From NCBI GenBank assembly GCA_900551945.1, contig URYE01000001.1, positions 62,001 through 126,000 of the forward strand: a stretch of DNA of 64,000 nt, read 5' to 3'. The translations under genes and the position numbers were made by a program. This stretch comes from an uncultured Eubacterium sp. Lineage in GTDB: Bacteria; Bacillota; Clostridia; Lachnospirales; Lachnospiraceae. Of this stretch, positions 17,989 through 26,881 are shown piece after piece. The first letter of the stretch is position 1. Every line of letters begins with the position of its first letter. Below the pieces are notes generated by a model. The model saw nothing but the letters and a program-made list of their open reading frames with translations, made no database searches and had not been told where the DNA came from.

Positions 17989-19266
17989 TTATTTGCTTTT
18001 GTATACAATGTTACCTTTGCATATTGTATAATGAACTTTTCCTGGAAGTTCCCAGTTTAAGAATGGGCTGTTAGATGCTTTGGAAGCAAAGTGGTCAACA
18101 GTCCACATTTCATTTTCACCAAAGATAACAATATCAGCAACAGAGCCTTTGCATATACTTGTTGGTACAAGGCGATAAAATTGTGCAGGGTTCTTGCTCA
18201 TAAGCTCCATAAGTTTAAGAAGTGTAATGTGACCTGCTTGAACGAGTGATTTAATACCTAGACCAAGAGAAGTTTCAAGTCCAATAATACCAGATGGAGC
18301 TTGTTCAAGTGGCTTTGCCTTTTCTTCTGCGCTGTGTGGTGCGTGGTCAGTCACTATCATATCAATAGTTCCGTCTTTAATACCTTCAATTATCATCTGT
18401 CGGTCTTTTTCAGTTCTTAAAGGTGGGTTCATTCTTGCCATTGTGCCGTATTCAAGAACTGCATCTTCTGTAAGTGTAAAATGGTGTGGAGTAGCCTCGG
18501 CATGAATATCTGCTCCTAATTTTTTAGCAGTACGGACAAGCTCAACAGAGTTACCTGAGCTTATATGTTGAATACATACAGAAGCCCCTGTGTGGAGTGC
18601 GAGCATAGTGTCACGAGCAACCATAACGTCTTCTGCTGTATGAGAAGCACCGCCATAATTTAATTTCTTAGAAATCTCTCCTTGATTAACACCAGCATTT
18701 TTAATAAATAATGGGTCTTCTTCGTGAAGACTTACAGGTAAGTCAAGTTCTTTGGCAATTTCCATAGCTTTAACAAGAAGTGCTTCATCCATAATAGGAA
18801 TACCGTCATCAGTAAAGCCTGCTGCCCCATGCTCAGCGAGTGTTTTCATATCAACAAGTTCTTTTCCTGCAAGTCCTTTTGTGATAGTTGCTGTTTGTAA
18901 TACATGGATACCTGTCTTTTCACCTTTTTCTTGAATATATTGCAAAGTTTCTATATTATCAACAGCAGGCTTAGTATTTGCCATACATACTACCATTGTA
19001 AAGCCACCTTTTGCAGCAGAACTAGCACCAGAATTAATATCTTCTTTATATGTAAAACCAGGGTCTCTAAAATGTACATGAGTATCAACAAGCCCCGGAG
19101 CAACGACAAGTCCAGTAGCGTCAATTATTTCAACATCATTTGAGTTAATATCTTTTGAAATGTCATCGCCTGTCTGAATTATTGTGCCATTGTCGATTAA
19201 AACGTCCATTACTTTATCAGTATTACTTACTGGGTCAACAACACGACCATTTTTAATAAGTAGCAT
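17989..19266 (-). CDS. pyrC: Dihydroorotase
   Basis: It cyclises carbamoyl-aspartate to dihydroorotate in pyrimidine synthesis. The 425 residues are typical of the bacterial type I enzyme. DTHVHFRDPG (about 61-70) gives the metal-binding HxH, and catalytic Asp is in TDHAPHSAEE (about 307). VAPGLVDTHVHF and ARMNPPLR are family hallmarks. AGGAGG precedes the ATG. It stands alone on the minus strand, not in a pyr operon. Confidence 0.96.
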   Translation of the reverse strand: MLLIKNGRVVDPVSNTDKVMDVLIDNGTIIQTGDDISKDINSNDVEIIDATGLVVAPGLVDTHVHFRDPGFTYKEDINSGASSAAKGGFTMVVCMANTKPAVDNIETLQYIQEKGEKTGIHVLQTATITKGLAGKELVDMKTLAEHGAAGFTDDGIPIMDEALLVKAMEIAKELDLPVSLHEEDPLFIKNAGVNQGEISKKLNYGGASHTAEDVMVARDTMLALHTGASVCIQHISSGNSVELVRTAKKLGADIHAEATPHHFTLTEDAVLEYGTMARMNPPLRTEKDRQMIIEGIKDGTIDMIVTDHAPHSAEEKAKPLEQAPSGIIGLETSLGLGIKSLVQAGHITLLKLMELMSKNPAQFYRLVPTSICKGSVADIVIFGENEMWTVDHFASKASNSPFLNWELPGKVHYTICKGNIVYKSK

Positions 19267-19456
19267 AAAAAATCCTCCTATATTTTTTAATAAAACATTT
19301 TAAATTATATTCATAGTATAACAGTTAAAATAAGCTTTTTCAATTAACAATAATTATTTGAAAATGTATTTTTATTTGGCTAATTAACACATTCAACAAA
19401 AATGTAACAAAAAATTAATACTATACACAGAAAGTTCATTTGTAATGAATATATAT

Positions 19457-19485
19457 TTGGGTTTAAACTATATATGGTGTATAAT
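19457..19485 (+). promoter_or_regulatory. Promoter of the SGNH hydrolase gene at 19553
   Basis: TTGGGT at 19457-19462 and TATAAT at 19480-19485 are separated by 17 bases. Confidence 0.6.
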
Positions 19486-19552
19486 ATTTATCAATAAGTT
19501 AAAAGATGTAAATTGTTAAATATATTTAAAAAGGGAAAAATAAAAAAGAAAA

Positions 19553-20950
19553 ATGAAAAATAAAGATAGAAAAAAAACTAACAGCATGAAGAAATTAAGT
19601 TGGCGTAAGAGATATAGTGACTCTTTTATGGGTGGAATATTTCTAGTAATATGTACAATTATACTTTGTAGTCTTGTTATAATATCAAAAATATTAATTG
19701 CTACACATGAAGAAAGTAAAATTAAAAAAATCAAACCCAATGAAATTGTGATTGATTTTGATGATGACAATGATAATAAAGATGATGATTACGACAGTAA
19801 TTATGATGAAGATGGCAATTATATATTTGATTATAACGATTCATATGCTTGGATATTTCCGGGAATGAGCCTTGAAGCTAAGAAAAGTACAGTATTTCCA
19901 CAAGACCAGATACAAAGCTTTATGGATACTTATGTAAAGCATGAAGATAGTTTACCTTTAAGTCTTGTTGGAAGAAATTTTGATAATTCAGTAACTCCTT
20001 ATGATGGTGTTGAAAGGACAATAACTTGTTGGGGAGATAGTATGACAGAAGGAAATGGAACTAATCCCGCAGTTATAGAAAAAGATGGTGAAACAATAGA
20101 TATAAGCTATATAACATATCCTATGTTTATAGAGCAGACAACTGGTATCAAAACATATAATCTTGGTGTTGGTGGTGAAACATCTAAGCAGATTGCTGAA
20201 AGACAAGGAGGACTTCCTATTGTACTTGATAGAGATGTTACAATACCAGAAAGTGGAGCTATGAAGATTAATCTTATATCACCTGATGATGGAGAACCTG
20301 TGTACTTTAATGATTATAGTGGATATGGTTTTTCGGATGAGCCTAATGTGAATAAAGTATATATAGGTGGACAGCCATATAAGATAACATTTAATGGTGA
20401 AACTCACATATTATATAAAAATCTCAAGCATAAAACTAAAGAAGATGAAAGTACCACATCTGTTAGTACACAAACAAATTCAAGTGGAATAACACTTGCT
20501 GCGGGAACACCAGTGTATACAAAAGCTGCAATTGATAGAAAGAATGATATTCTTATTATAGAAATGGGAAGCAATGGTGGTTGGGATGATGACCTTAGCG
20601 AGCTTGTTGCACAGTATGATGCTATGATAAATAGTGCAGGTTGTAAGTATTATATAATCATAGGTGATACAGATGACCCATATTATGATGCAGGTGTTGG
20701 AGAAACAGCATGGGAGGCTACATTGCACGAAGCATTTGGTGAGCATTTTATAAATATGAGATTGTATTTGATTGAGCATGGTTTAAGCGACTGTGGACTT
20801 GAAACTACATTTGCAGATATGGAAGGATATTGTAATGGTGAGATATCTAAGCAGTTAAGAGCTGACTGGACTCACCTTAATGCTTATGGATATTATTCAA
20901 AGGGACTTGCAGTATACCAAAAGGGTGTGCAGTTAGGATATTGGAGTTAA
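19553..20950 (+). CDS. Membrane-anchored SGNH/GDSL hydrolase
   Basis: The protein has 465 residues with one N-terminal membrane segment (about 26-48) and a short Asp/Asn-rich linker (about 65-88). The SGNH domain follows: CWGDSMTEGNG with Ser near 163, NLGVGGETS, IIEMGSNGGW, and C-terminal DWTHLNAYGY. Between the second and third blocks there is an insert of about 100 residues, probably beta-rich. The blocks are closely similar to the secreted paralogue at 1433, so both likely act on the same class of acylated surface glycan. The start has a weak binding site (AAAAAGGG); an ATG 33 bases later is possible. Confidence 0.83.
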   Translation: MKNKDRKKTNSMKKLSWRKRYSDSFMGGIFLVICTIILCSLVIISKILIATHEESKIKKIKPNEIVIDFDDDNDNKDDDYDSNYDEDGNYIFDYNDSYAWIFPGMSLEAKKSTVFPQDQIQSFMDTYVKHEDSLPLSLVGRNFDNSVTPYDGVERTITCWGDSMTEGNGTNPAVIEKDGETIDISYITYPMFIEQTTGIKTYNLGVGGETSKQIAERQGGLPIVLDRDVTIPESGAMKINLISPDDGEPVYFNDYSGYGFSDEPNVNKVYIGGQPYKITFNGETHILYKNLKHKTKEDESTTSVSTQTNSSGITLAAGTPVYTKAAIDRKNDILIIEMGSNGGWDDDLSELVAQYDAMINSAGCKYYIIIGDTDDPYYDAGVGETAWEATLHEAFGEHFINMRLYLIEHGLSDCGLETTFADMEGYCNGEISKQLRADWTHLNAYGYYSKGLAVYQKGVQLGYWS

Positions 20951-20951
20951 A

Positions 20952-20985
20952 AGGAATACTTCTCTAAAAAGAAGTACTTGTTAAA
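20952..20985 (+). terminator. Weak hairpin after the SGNH gene
   Basis: GAATACTTCT and AGAAGTACTT form a short stem followed by a T-poor tract, so termination is uncertain. Confidence 0.45.
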
Positions 20986-21095
20986 TTTTAGATTTAGTAT
21001 TATAATTATTAAGTTAAGTGACACAAAAATAGCATTTGTCTGAAATTATTATATATTTTTAATATATTATTATGATGTGAAATAAAGGAGAATAT

Positions 21096-21836
21096 ATGTT
21101 ATCAGTAGTTATACCAACATTTAATGAGAGTAAAAATATAAGAAATCTGGTTACACAGATTGATAAGGCTCTTAAAGGAATAGAGTATGAGATAGTATTT
21201 ATAGATGACAGTAAAGATAATACCCCTGATGTAATAAGAGAAGTTGCAAAAGACTTTCCAGCAGTAAGAATGGAACACAGAAAGAATGGAACAGGTCTTG
21301 CGACAGCGGTTCTTAGAGGTTTTAAGATTGCAAAGGGTGAATATATGGCTTGTATGGATGCTGATTTACAGCACCCACCTATCGTATTAAAGTATATGTA
21401 TAAAGCAATGGAAAGTGGAGCAGATTTTTGTATTCCTAGCCGTCTTATTCCGGGTGGTGATGATGGTGGTCTTAATTGGTATAGAAAGTTTGTTTCTGGG
21501 ACAGCAAGAAAGATTGGACAAGTTATGCTTCCATGTCTTAGAAAGATAACAGACCCTACAAGTGGACTTTTCATGTTTAGGAGAGAAGTTATTGAAAATG
21601 CAGACCTTCAGCCTATTGGTTGGAAGATTATGGTTGAAGTGCTTGCTATGGGTACATATAAGAAGGTTATCGAAATTCCTTACAAGTTCCAGCAAAGAAC
21701 AGAAGGAGAGTCAAAGCTTTCAGGTAAGGTAACAATGGAGTATTTAAAGCAGCTTATGAACCTTAGAAAGAGATATAATAAGGCTAATGTATACGAAGTT
21801 GAAAGATGGACTGTTAAGCAAATGAAAAGTAAATAA
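21096..21836 (+). CDS. Glycosyltransferase family 2, polyprenyl-phosphate sugar synthase (DPM1-like)
   Basis: This 246-residue GT-A enzyme starts LSVVIPTFNES and has the metal-binding DADLQHPP near residue 88. It lacks C-terminal membrane segments. The length and the HRKNGTGLATAVLRGF motif match dolichol/undecaprenyl-phosphate mannosyl- or glucosyltransferases, which charge a lipid carrier for use by GT-C enzymes outside the membrane. Two GT-C-like proteins downstream (26882, 28864) are possible users. AAAGGAG precedes the ATG. Confidence 0.88.
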   Translation: MLSVVIPTFNESKNIRNLVTQIDKALKGIEYEIVFIDDSKDNTPDVIREVAKDFPAVRMEHRKNGTGLATAVLRGFKIAKGEYMACMDADLQHPPIVLKYMYKAMESGADFCIPSRLIPGGDDGGLNWYRKFVSGTARKIGQVMLPCLRKITDPTSGLFMFRREVIENADLQPIGWKIMVEVLAMGTYKKVIEIPYKFQQRTEGESKLSGKVTMEYLKQLMNLRKRYNKANVYEVERWTVKQMKSK

Positions 21837-21853
21837 AGCTTTATAATATGTGT

Positions 21854-21942
21854 TGTCGCACTAGGCGGTTTTATATAGATATAGATTATGAAATATTTTC
21901 TATATAATGAATGTATAAAGTTGCTTTGTGCGACATTTTTTT
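21854..21942 (+). terminator. Large palindromic terminator (CTGTCGCA family)
   Basis: TGTCGCAC at 21854-21861 pairs with GTGCGACA at 21928-21935 around an AT-rich inner stem, followed by nine T. It ends the GT2 gene. Confidence 0.8.
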
Positions 21943-21991
21943 TAAAAGAATGAGAGTGTACAAAAGCTGTGCACTCTTTTTTGAATGAATT

Positions 21992-22213
21992 TTATTTTTG
22001 ATATTCTGCAAGTGATTTTTTAAGCATAGCTATTTCATTATCTTTTTGTGAGAGTTGCTCATCTTTTTGAGAAATAATGAAATTATATTTTTTACTGGCT
22101 TGTTGTTCTCCCTGTTGTATGCCTTTTTCAATACTCGTTTGTAAAGCTTCTTCTTCAATTAAATTGCTTAAATTATACATAGTAATCGCCTCACTTTCCA
22201 TTTCTCTTGTCAT
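21992..22213 (-). pseudogene. C-terminal remnant of an Rpn-family (PD-(D/E)XK) recombination nuclease
   Basis: The 73 residues (TMYNLSNLIEEEALQTSIEKGIQQGEQQ, then a short coiled coil) look like the tail of Rpn/transposase-like nucleases, where an MCNLS helix is followed by E-KGI-G repeats. The nuclease domain is absent; upstream in frame only about 30 codons of plausible sequence precede a stop. There is no ribosome binding site at the first ATG. A second decayed member lies at 35327. Confidence 0.5.
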
Positions 22214-22307
22214 AGGAAGTTTATAAAATATTATAAAGCAAAAAATTTTTAGTTTGTGAAAAGTATGTGAAAAGTGGATAAAATCAAGGTTTATTTTAAA
22301 GTAAATA

Positions 22308-22336
22308 TTGTTAAAAAGTGTGAATTGTGATAGAAT
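22308..22336 (+). promoter_or_regulatory. Promoter of the MBOAT gene
   Basis: TTGTTA at 22308-22313 and TAGAAT at 22331-22336 are separated by 17 bases. Confidence 0.55.
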
Positions 22337-22448
22337 TTATGAGCTGTTAAAAGCAAAAATATAAAGTTGATGTTATGAGCAAGAAGTGAAGTTGGCTTGT
22401 AACTTATAACATACGAAAGAACATTTTATTAAATGTGGGGAAAAACTT

Positions 22449-23963
22449 ATGTCGTTTATTTCAGTTGGTTTTTTTATTGTTATATTAACAACAGCAATTA
22501 TATATTACATCTTACCAAAGAAGATAAGATGGACTATATTATTAATTATGAGTCTTGCATTTTATGCGATATCTAGTGTCAAAGGTCTTTTATATGTTGG
22601 TTTTACGATTATAACCTCATATCTAGCTACTAGGCTTATGCAAAAAAGCACAGATAAAAAGACTAGGAAAAAGTATCTTATATGGTGTCTTGTGTGCAAT
22701 TTTGGAATACTTGTATTTTTAAAGTATTGTAATTTTGCAATTACTAATTTTAGTCTTTTTATGTCATTGTTTCATGTAAATATCCCAGACAATCATATAA
22801 GTATTGTAATGCCACTCGGCATATCATTTTATACATTTCAGACAATGAGTTATGTAATAGATGTTTACGAAAAAAAATACGAACCCGAAAAAAATATATT
22901 TAAGTTTGCACTATTTGTTTCATTTCTTCCACAAATGCTTCAAGGCCCTATTGGAAGATTTGACAGATTGTCACCACAACTTATTAATGGCAATGACTTT
23001 GATATTAAAAATGTGGAATACGGACTTCAAAGAATTGCATGGGGACTTGCTAAAAAGCTTATTTTAGCTGACAGGGCAAGTGTTATACAAACAGCTATAT
23101 TTAATAGTCTTGATGTGTATTCAGGAGTTCATATAATTGTAGCATTATTAACATTTTCCATATATGAATACTGTGATTTTTCTGGTGGAATAGATGTAGT
23201 AATTGGAGCAGCAGAAATATTCGGCGTTAAGCTCGATGAGAACTTTAGACAGCCTTATTTTTCAAAATCAATTGGTGAGTTTTGGCGAAGATGGCATATT
23301 ACACTTGGAACTTGGATGAAAGATTATGTGTTCTATCCATTTTCAATATCAAAGCACATGCTTAAGTTTGGTAAAAAAGCTAGAAAAGTATTTGGTAAGA
23401 AAATAGGAAAAGTATTGCCAATATGTGTTGCTAATATCTTGATATTTTTTATAGTAGGTGTGTGGCATGGGGCACAGTGGAAGTACATAATATACGGAAT
23501 GTATAATGGAATTATTATTGCAGTAAGTAATCTTTTAAAGCCTTACTATGAAGTATGGGCAAAGAAATGTCATATAAATACACAGTCAAGAATATGGAAA
23601 TTATTTCAGATTATAAGAACATTTATACTTGTAAATATAGGTTGGTTATTTGACGCATGTTCAACAGCAACTTTGTCATTTAAAGCTATGGCAAGAACAT
23701 TTTATCAATTTAACTTGAGTGTTCTTACAGACGGAAGTCTTCTTAAGATGGGGCTTAATATGAGAGATTGGTATATTTTGATAATAGCAGTTATAATACT
23801 TTTTATTACAAGTGTTATGAAAGAAAAAGGTATTAATCTTAGAGATTTTGTAGCAGAGAAACCACTTGTAGTAAGATGGCTTATATATCTTTGCCTTGTA
23901 TTTTCAACAGCACCATTTGGATATGTAGGAACGACTACTGAATTTATGTATGCGCAGTTTTAA
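22449..23963 (+). CDS. MBOAT family O-acyltransferase (DltB/AlgI-like)
   Basis: This membrane-bound acyltransferase has 504 residues and about ten membrane segments. Family signatures are PLGISFYTFQTMSYVIDVY (about 120), FWRRWHITLGTWMKDYVFYP (about 278) and catalytic His in GVWHGAQWKYIIYG (about residue 340). Such proteins pass acyl groups, often acetyl, across the membrane to polysaccharides. The SGNH partner starts 41 bases downstream, as in alginate, cellulose and teichoic acid acylation systems. No Dlt ligase or carrier gene is nearby, so D-alanylation is unlikely. Confidence 0.92.
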   Translation: MSFISVGFFIVILTTAIIYYILPKKIRWTILLIMSLAFYAISSVKGLLYVGFTIITSYLATRLMQKSTDKKTRKKYLIWCLVCNFGILVFLKYCNFAITNFSLFMSLFHVNIPDNHISIVMPLGISFYTFQTMSYVIDVYEKKYEPEKNIFKFALFVSFLPQMLQGPIGRFDRLSPQLINGNDFDIKNVEYGLQRIAWGLAKKLILADRASVIQTAIFNSLDVYSGVHIIVALLTFSIYEYCDFSGGIDVVIGAAEIFGVKLDENFRQPYFSKSIGEFWRRWHITLGTWMKDYVFYPFSISKHMLKFGKKARKVFGKKIGKVLPICVANILIFFIVGVWHGAQWKYIIYGMYNGIIIAVSNLLKPYYEVWAKKCHINTQSRIWKLFQIIRTFILVNIGWLFDACSTATLSFKAMARTFYQFNLSVLTDGSLLKMGLNMRDWYILIIAVIILFITSVMKEKGINLRDFVAEKPLVVRWLIYLCLVFSTAPFGYVGTTTEFMYAQF

Positions 23964-24004
23964 ATTTCTTAAGCGATAATAAAGAAATCGAAAGGATTGA
24001 AATT

Positions 24005-25033
24005 ATGAAAAATAAGAAAGCAATATGTCATGCGGCAATATTTCTCGTTCTTGTAATTGTGATTAATAAGTTGCTTAATTTTATGTTAATTCAGCCTGGG
24101 CTTGCACGAACTGTATTTTATGAAAGTAGTAAAGGTGGATATGATTTAATAGCACTTGGTGCGTCACATGGTACTTATGGAGTTGACGCTGATGAACTGT
24201 CAGATACAATGGGTGGAAAGGCTATAAATATGTGTATGGGTGGTGAGTATTTTTATGATTCATATTATGTGCTTAAGTATGCCTTGAAAAATAATAAGCC
24301 TAAGACGGTAATTCTTGATATTGACTATCAGTATCTTGTTAATGAGCATGATGAAAGTATATTGTTTAATCAGATATATAATGCGTATCCTAATTGTTTT
24401 GACAAGTTTGGGTATTTTTTAACTAAGATGATGAAAGAGGAGTTTAGAGGTGCGCTTCTTAAATGGACTAATTATTGGCAATGTTATTATATGATTGGTA
24501 CTACAATAGAAAAAAAGTTATCTGATGAATATAAAACTGCTGACCCATCACTTGTAAGTATGAACCCTTATGATACATATATGGGAAATGGTTTTATATA
24601 TAGGTCAGAAGATTGTAAGAAGTCAACGACAGGTGGTCTTAAATGGGAAGAAAATAAAGTTGACAAAAATCAGTGTAAATATATTAAAAAAATTGTTGAC
24701 CTCTGTAAAAAGAATAATATTAATATAGTATTTACAACGGTTGCCATTGACCCGGCTTCTATATCAAAGGATATAGAAAATTACCAACAAGCGCACGATT
24801 ATTTGTCTAATATGGCGGATAAATATGGGGTGTCTTATTATGATTTTAATTTGCTTTCTTATGATGTGTTTAATAGAACTACTGATGATTTTTATGATGA
24901 AGAAGGTCATATGTATGGAAAGACTGCGAAGGTTTTTACTAATATATATGGAAATGTTATTAAAAGTGCAGTAGATGGCACACTTAATGAGTCAGATTAC
25001 TTTAAGGGTGCATATAATGAAGTGTATGGATAA
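24005..25033 (+). CDS. SGNH-type membrane-anchored partner of MBOAT acyltransferase (AlgJ/DltD-like)
   Basis: The protein has 342 residues with a single N-terminal membrane anchor (about 7-27). The domain starts LIALGASHGTYGVD, an SGNH block I with Ser near 53. NMCMGGEYFYDSYYVLKYAL and DIDYQYLV follow, and the likely Asp/His pair is in YDEEGHMYG near 300. In related pairs the SGNH protein transfers the acyl group to the glycan on the outer face. Together with the MBOAT it forms a two-gene unit. Confidence 0.8.
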   Translation: MKNKKAICHAAIFLVLVIVINKLLNFMLIQPGLARTVFYESSKGGYDLIALGASHGTYGVDADELSDTMGGKAINMCMGGEYFYDSYYVLKYALKNNKPKTVILDIDYQYLVNEHDESILFNQIYNAYPNCFDKFGYFLTKMMKEEFRGALLKWTNYWQCYYMIGTTIEKKLSDEYKTADPSLVSMNPYDTYMGNGFIYRSEDCKKSTTGGLKWEENKVDKNQCKYIKKIVDLCKKNNINIVFTTVAIDPASISKDIENYQQAHDYLSNMADKYGVSYYDFNLLSYDVFNRTTDDFYDEEGHMYGKTAKVFTNIYGNVIKSAVDGTLNESDYFKGAYNEVYG

Positions 25034-25082
25034 AATTAGCAGGGCTTGAGTTTTTGTATTTCACAATTTTTAAGTTGGTGAT

Positions 25083-25235
25083 GATAGCAATAGTATATAA
25101 CCAAACACACACCAGTAAAAGTACAATCACCTATATTTGTATGCCATCATCGAACAAAGGTGTTCGCTTCTGTCATACAAATATATGCGCTTGTTCTTTT
25201 AATAGTGCATTTATTGGTTATATACTATTGCTATC
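25083..25235 (+). repeat. Family E palindromic element, copy E4
   Basis: The core outer arms GATAGCAATAGTATATAACC and GGTTATATACTATTGCTATC pair perfectly. The inner blocks ACACCAGTAAAAGTAC and TGTTCTTTTAATAGTGC, the TATATTTGTATG / CATACAAATATA stem and apical CGAACA-AAGG-TGTTCG follow. Pairing extends outward to CTTGAGTTTTTGTATTT (25045) and AATACAAAAACTCAAG (25261-25276), giving about 232 bp. It occupies the 469-bp gap before glmM; about 220 AT-rich bases between it and glmM show no other feature. Confidence 0.85.
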
Positions 25236-25502
25236 TTAACGGCAGTTTATTGTGGTGCAAAATACAAAAACTCAAGTATAAAAACGTGGACTTTTAAAGG
25301 ATTATAATGTATATTATTATGGTAATTGCTTTTAGCAATAGAGAAGTTAATTTACTTAATAGTTTTAAAAAGTATTAAGTTTTATGATTGTAGGTTATTG
25401 TTCGTTTATCATTTATACGCTTATTATTTAGTGAAGAGAGTATAGGTGGGAATGGTGACAAGTTAGTTTGTACGCCGTTGATTTGGCAGAATGGAGTTTA
25501 TA

Positions 25503-26855
25503 ATGGGAAAGTATTTTGGAACAGATGGTTTTCGTGGAGAGGCTAATGTTAATCTTACAGTTGAGCACGCATATAAAGTAGGACGATTTTTGGGTTGGTT
25601 TTATGGAAAGAACCATGAAGACGGCAAGGCTAAGATTGTAATTGGTAAGGATACAAGAAGAAGCAGTTATATGTTTGAATATTCACTTGTTGCAGGTCTT
25701 ACAGCTTCAGGTGCTGACGCATATCTTTTACATGTTACAACAACTCCTAGTGTATCTTATGTTGTAAGAACAGAAGATTTTGACTGTGGTATTATGATTT
25801 CTGCAAGCCACAATCCATTTTATGACAATGGAATTAAGCTCATTAATGACAAGGGCGAAAAAATGAGAGAAGATGTTATAAGTGAAATTGAAAAATATCT
25901 TGATGGAGATATGGCAGAGTTACCATTTGCAACAAAGGAAAAAATAGGTTGTACTGTTGATTATACAGCAGGTCGTAATAGATATATGGGATATCTTATG
26001 AGTCTTGCAATATATTCTTTCAAAGATATGAGAATTGGTCTTGACGCAGCTAACGGTAGCGCATGGACTCTTGCAAAGAGTGTATTTGATGCACTTGGTG
26101 CTAAGACTTATGTTATTAATGCACAGCCAAATGGAACTAATATTAATGAGAATTGTGGTTCAACTCATATTGAAGGATTGCAGGCGCTTGTTAAGAGAGA
26201 ACACCTTGACGCAGGTTTTGCTTTTGACGGTGATGCAGATAGATGTCTTTGTGTAGATGAAAATGGTAATGTAATTACAGGCGACCATATTTTATATATC
26301 TATGGTTGTTATATGAAAGACAGAGATAAGTTAGTTGGAAATAAAGTAGTAACTACAGTTATGTCTAATTTTGGACTTTACAAAGCATTTGACGCAGTTG
26401 GTATAGAATATGAAAAGACTGCTGTTGGTGATAAGTATGTATATGAGTGTATGTCTGAAAATGGCTATAGAATAGGCGGAGAGCAGTCAGGACATATTAT
26501 ATTTAGTAAGTATGCAACTACTGGTGACGGTATTATCACAGCACTTAAAATGATGCAGGTAATGATTGGTAAGAAAAAGACTTTAAGTCAGCTTGCAGCT
26601 CCACTTGCAATATATCCACAGGTACTTAAAAATGTTCGTGTAACAAATAAGACAGAAGCACAAAATGATGAAGCTGTTAAAAAGGCAGTTGAAGATGTTG
26701 CAAAAGCTCTTGGTGATGATGGAAGAATACTTGTGCGTGAAAGTGGAACAGAACCAGTTGTAAGAGTTATGGTTGAAGCTGGAACTACACAAGAATGTGA
26801 AAAGTATGTTGATAGTGTAATAGATGTAATTAAGTCAAGAGGATATTGTATTTAA
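25503..26855 (+). CDS. glmM: Phosphoglucosamine mutase
   Basis: It converts glucosamine-6-phosphate to glucosamine-1-phosphate for UDP-GlcNAc synthesis. The protein starts MGKYFGTDGFRGEAN. Active-site phosphoserine is in GIMISASHNPFYDNG (about 98), the metal loop is AFDGDADRCL (about 242), and the sugar-binding loops are GEQSGHI and VRESGTEPVVRVM. I chose ATG 25503 behind TGGAG rather than an ATG four codons earlier that overlaps that site. It lies inside the cell-surface region. Confidence 0.95.
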   Translation: MGKYFGTDGFRGEANVNLTVEHAYKVGRFLGWFYGKNHEDGKAKIVIGKDTRRSSYMFEYSLVAGLTASGADAYLLHVTTTPSVSYVVRTEDFDCGIMISASHNPFYDNGIKLINDKGEKMREDVISEIEKYLDGDMAELPFATKEKIGCTVDYTAGRNRYMGYLMSLAIYSFKDMRIGLDAANGSAWTLAKSVFDALGAKTYVINAQPNGTNINENCGSTHIEGLQALVKREHLDAGFAFDGDADRCLCVDENGNVITGDHILYIYGCYMKDRDKLVGNKVVTTVMSNFGLYKAFDAVGIEYEKTAVGDKYVYECMSENGYRIGGEQSGHIIFSKYATTGDGIITALKMMQVMIGKKKTLSQLAAPLAIYPQVLKNVRVTNKTEAQNDEAVKKAVEDVAKALGDDGRILVRESGTEPVVRVMVEAGTTQECEKYVDSVIDVIKSRGYCI

Positions 26856-26881
26856 AGCATTGCTTGCGAAAGGTTTTATTT

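Noticed and set aside
22449-25033. dlt operon for teichoic acid D-alanylation
   Set aside because: MBOAT and an SGNH partner are present, but no DltA ligase or DltC carrier lies nearby.
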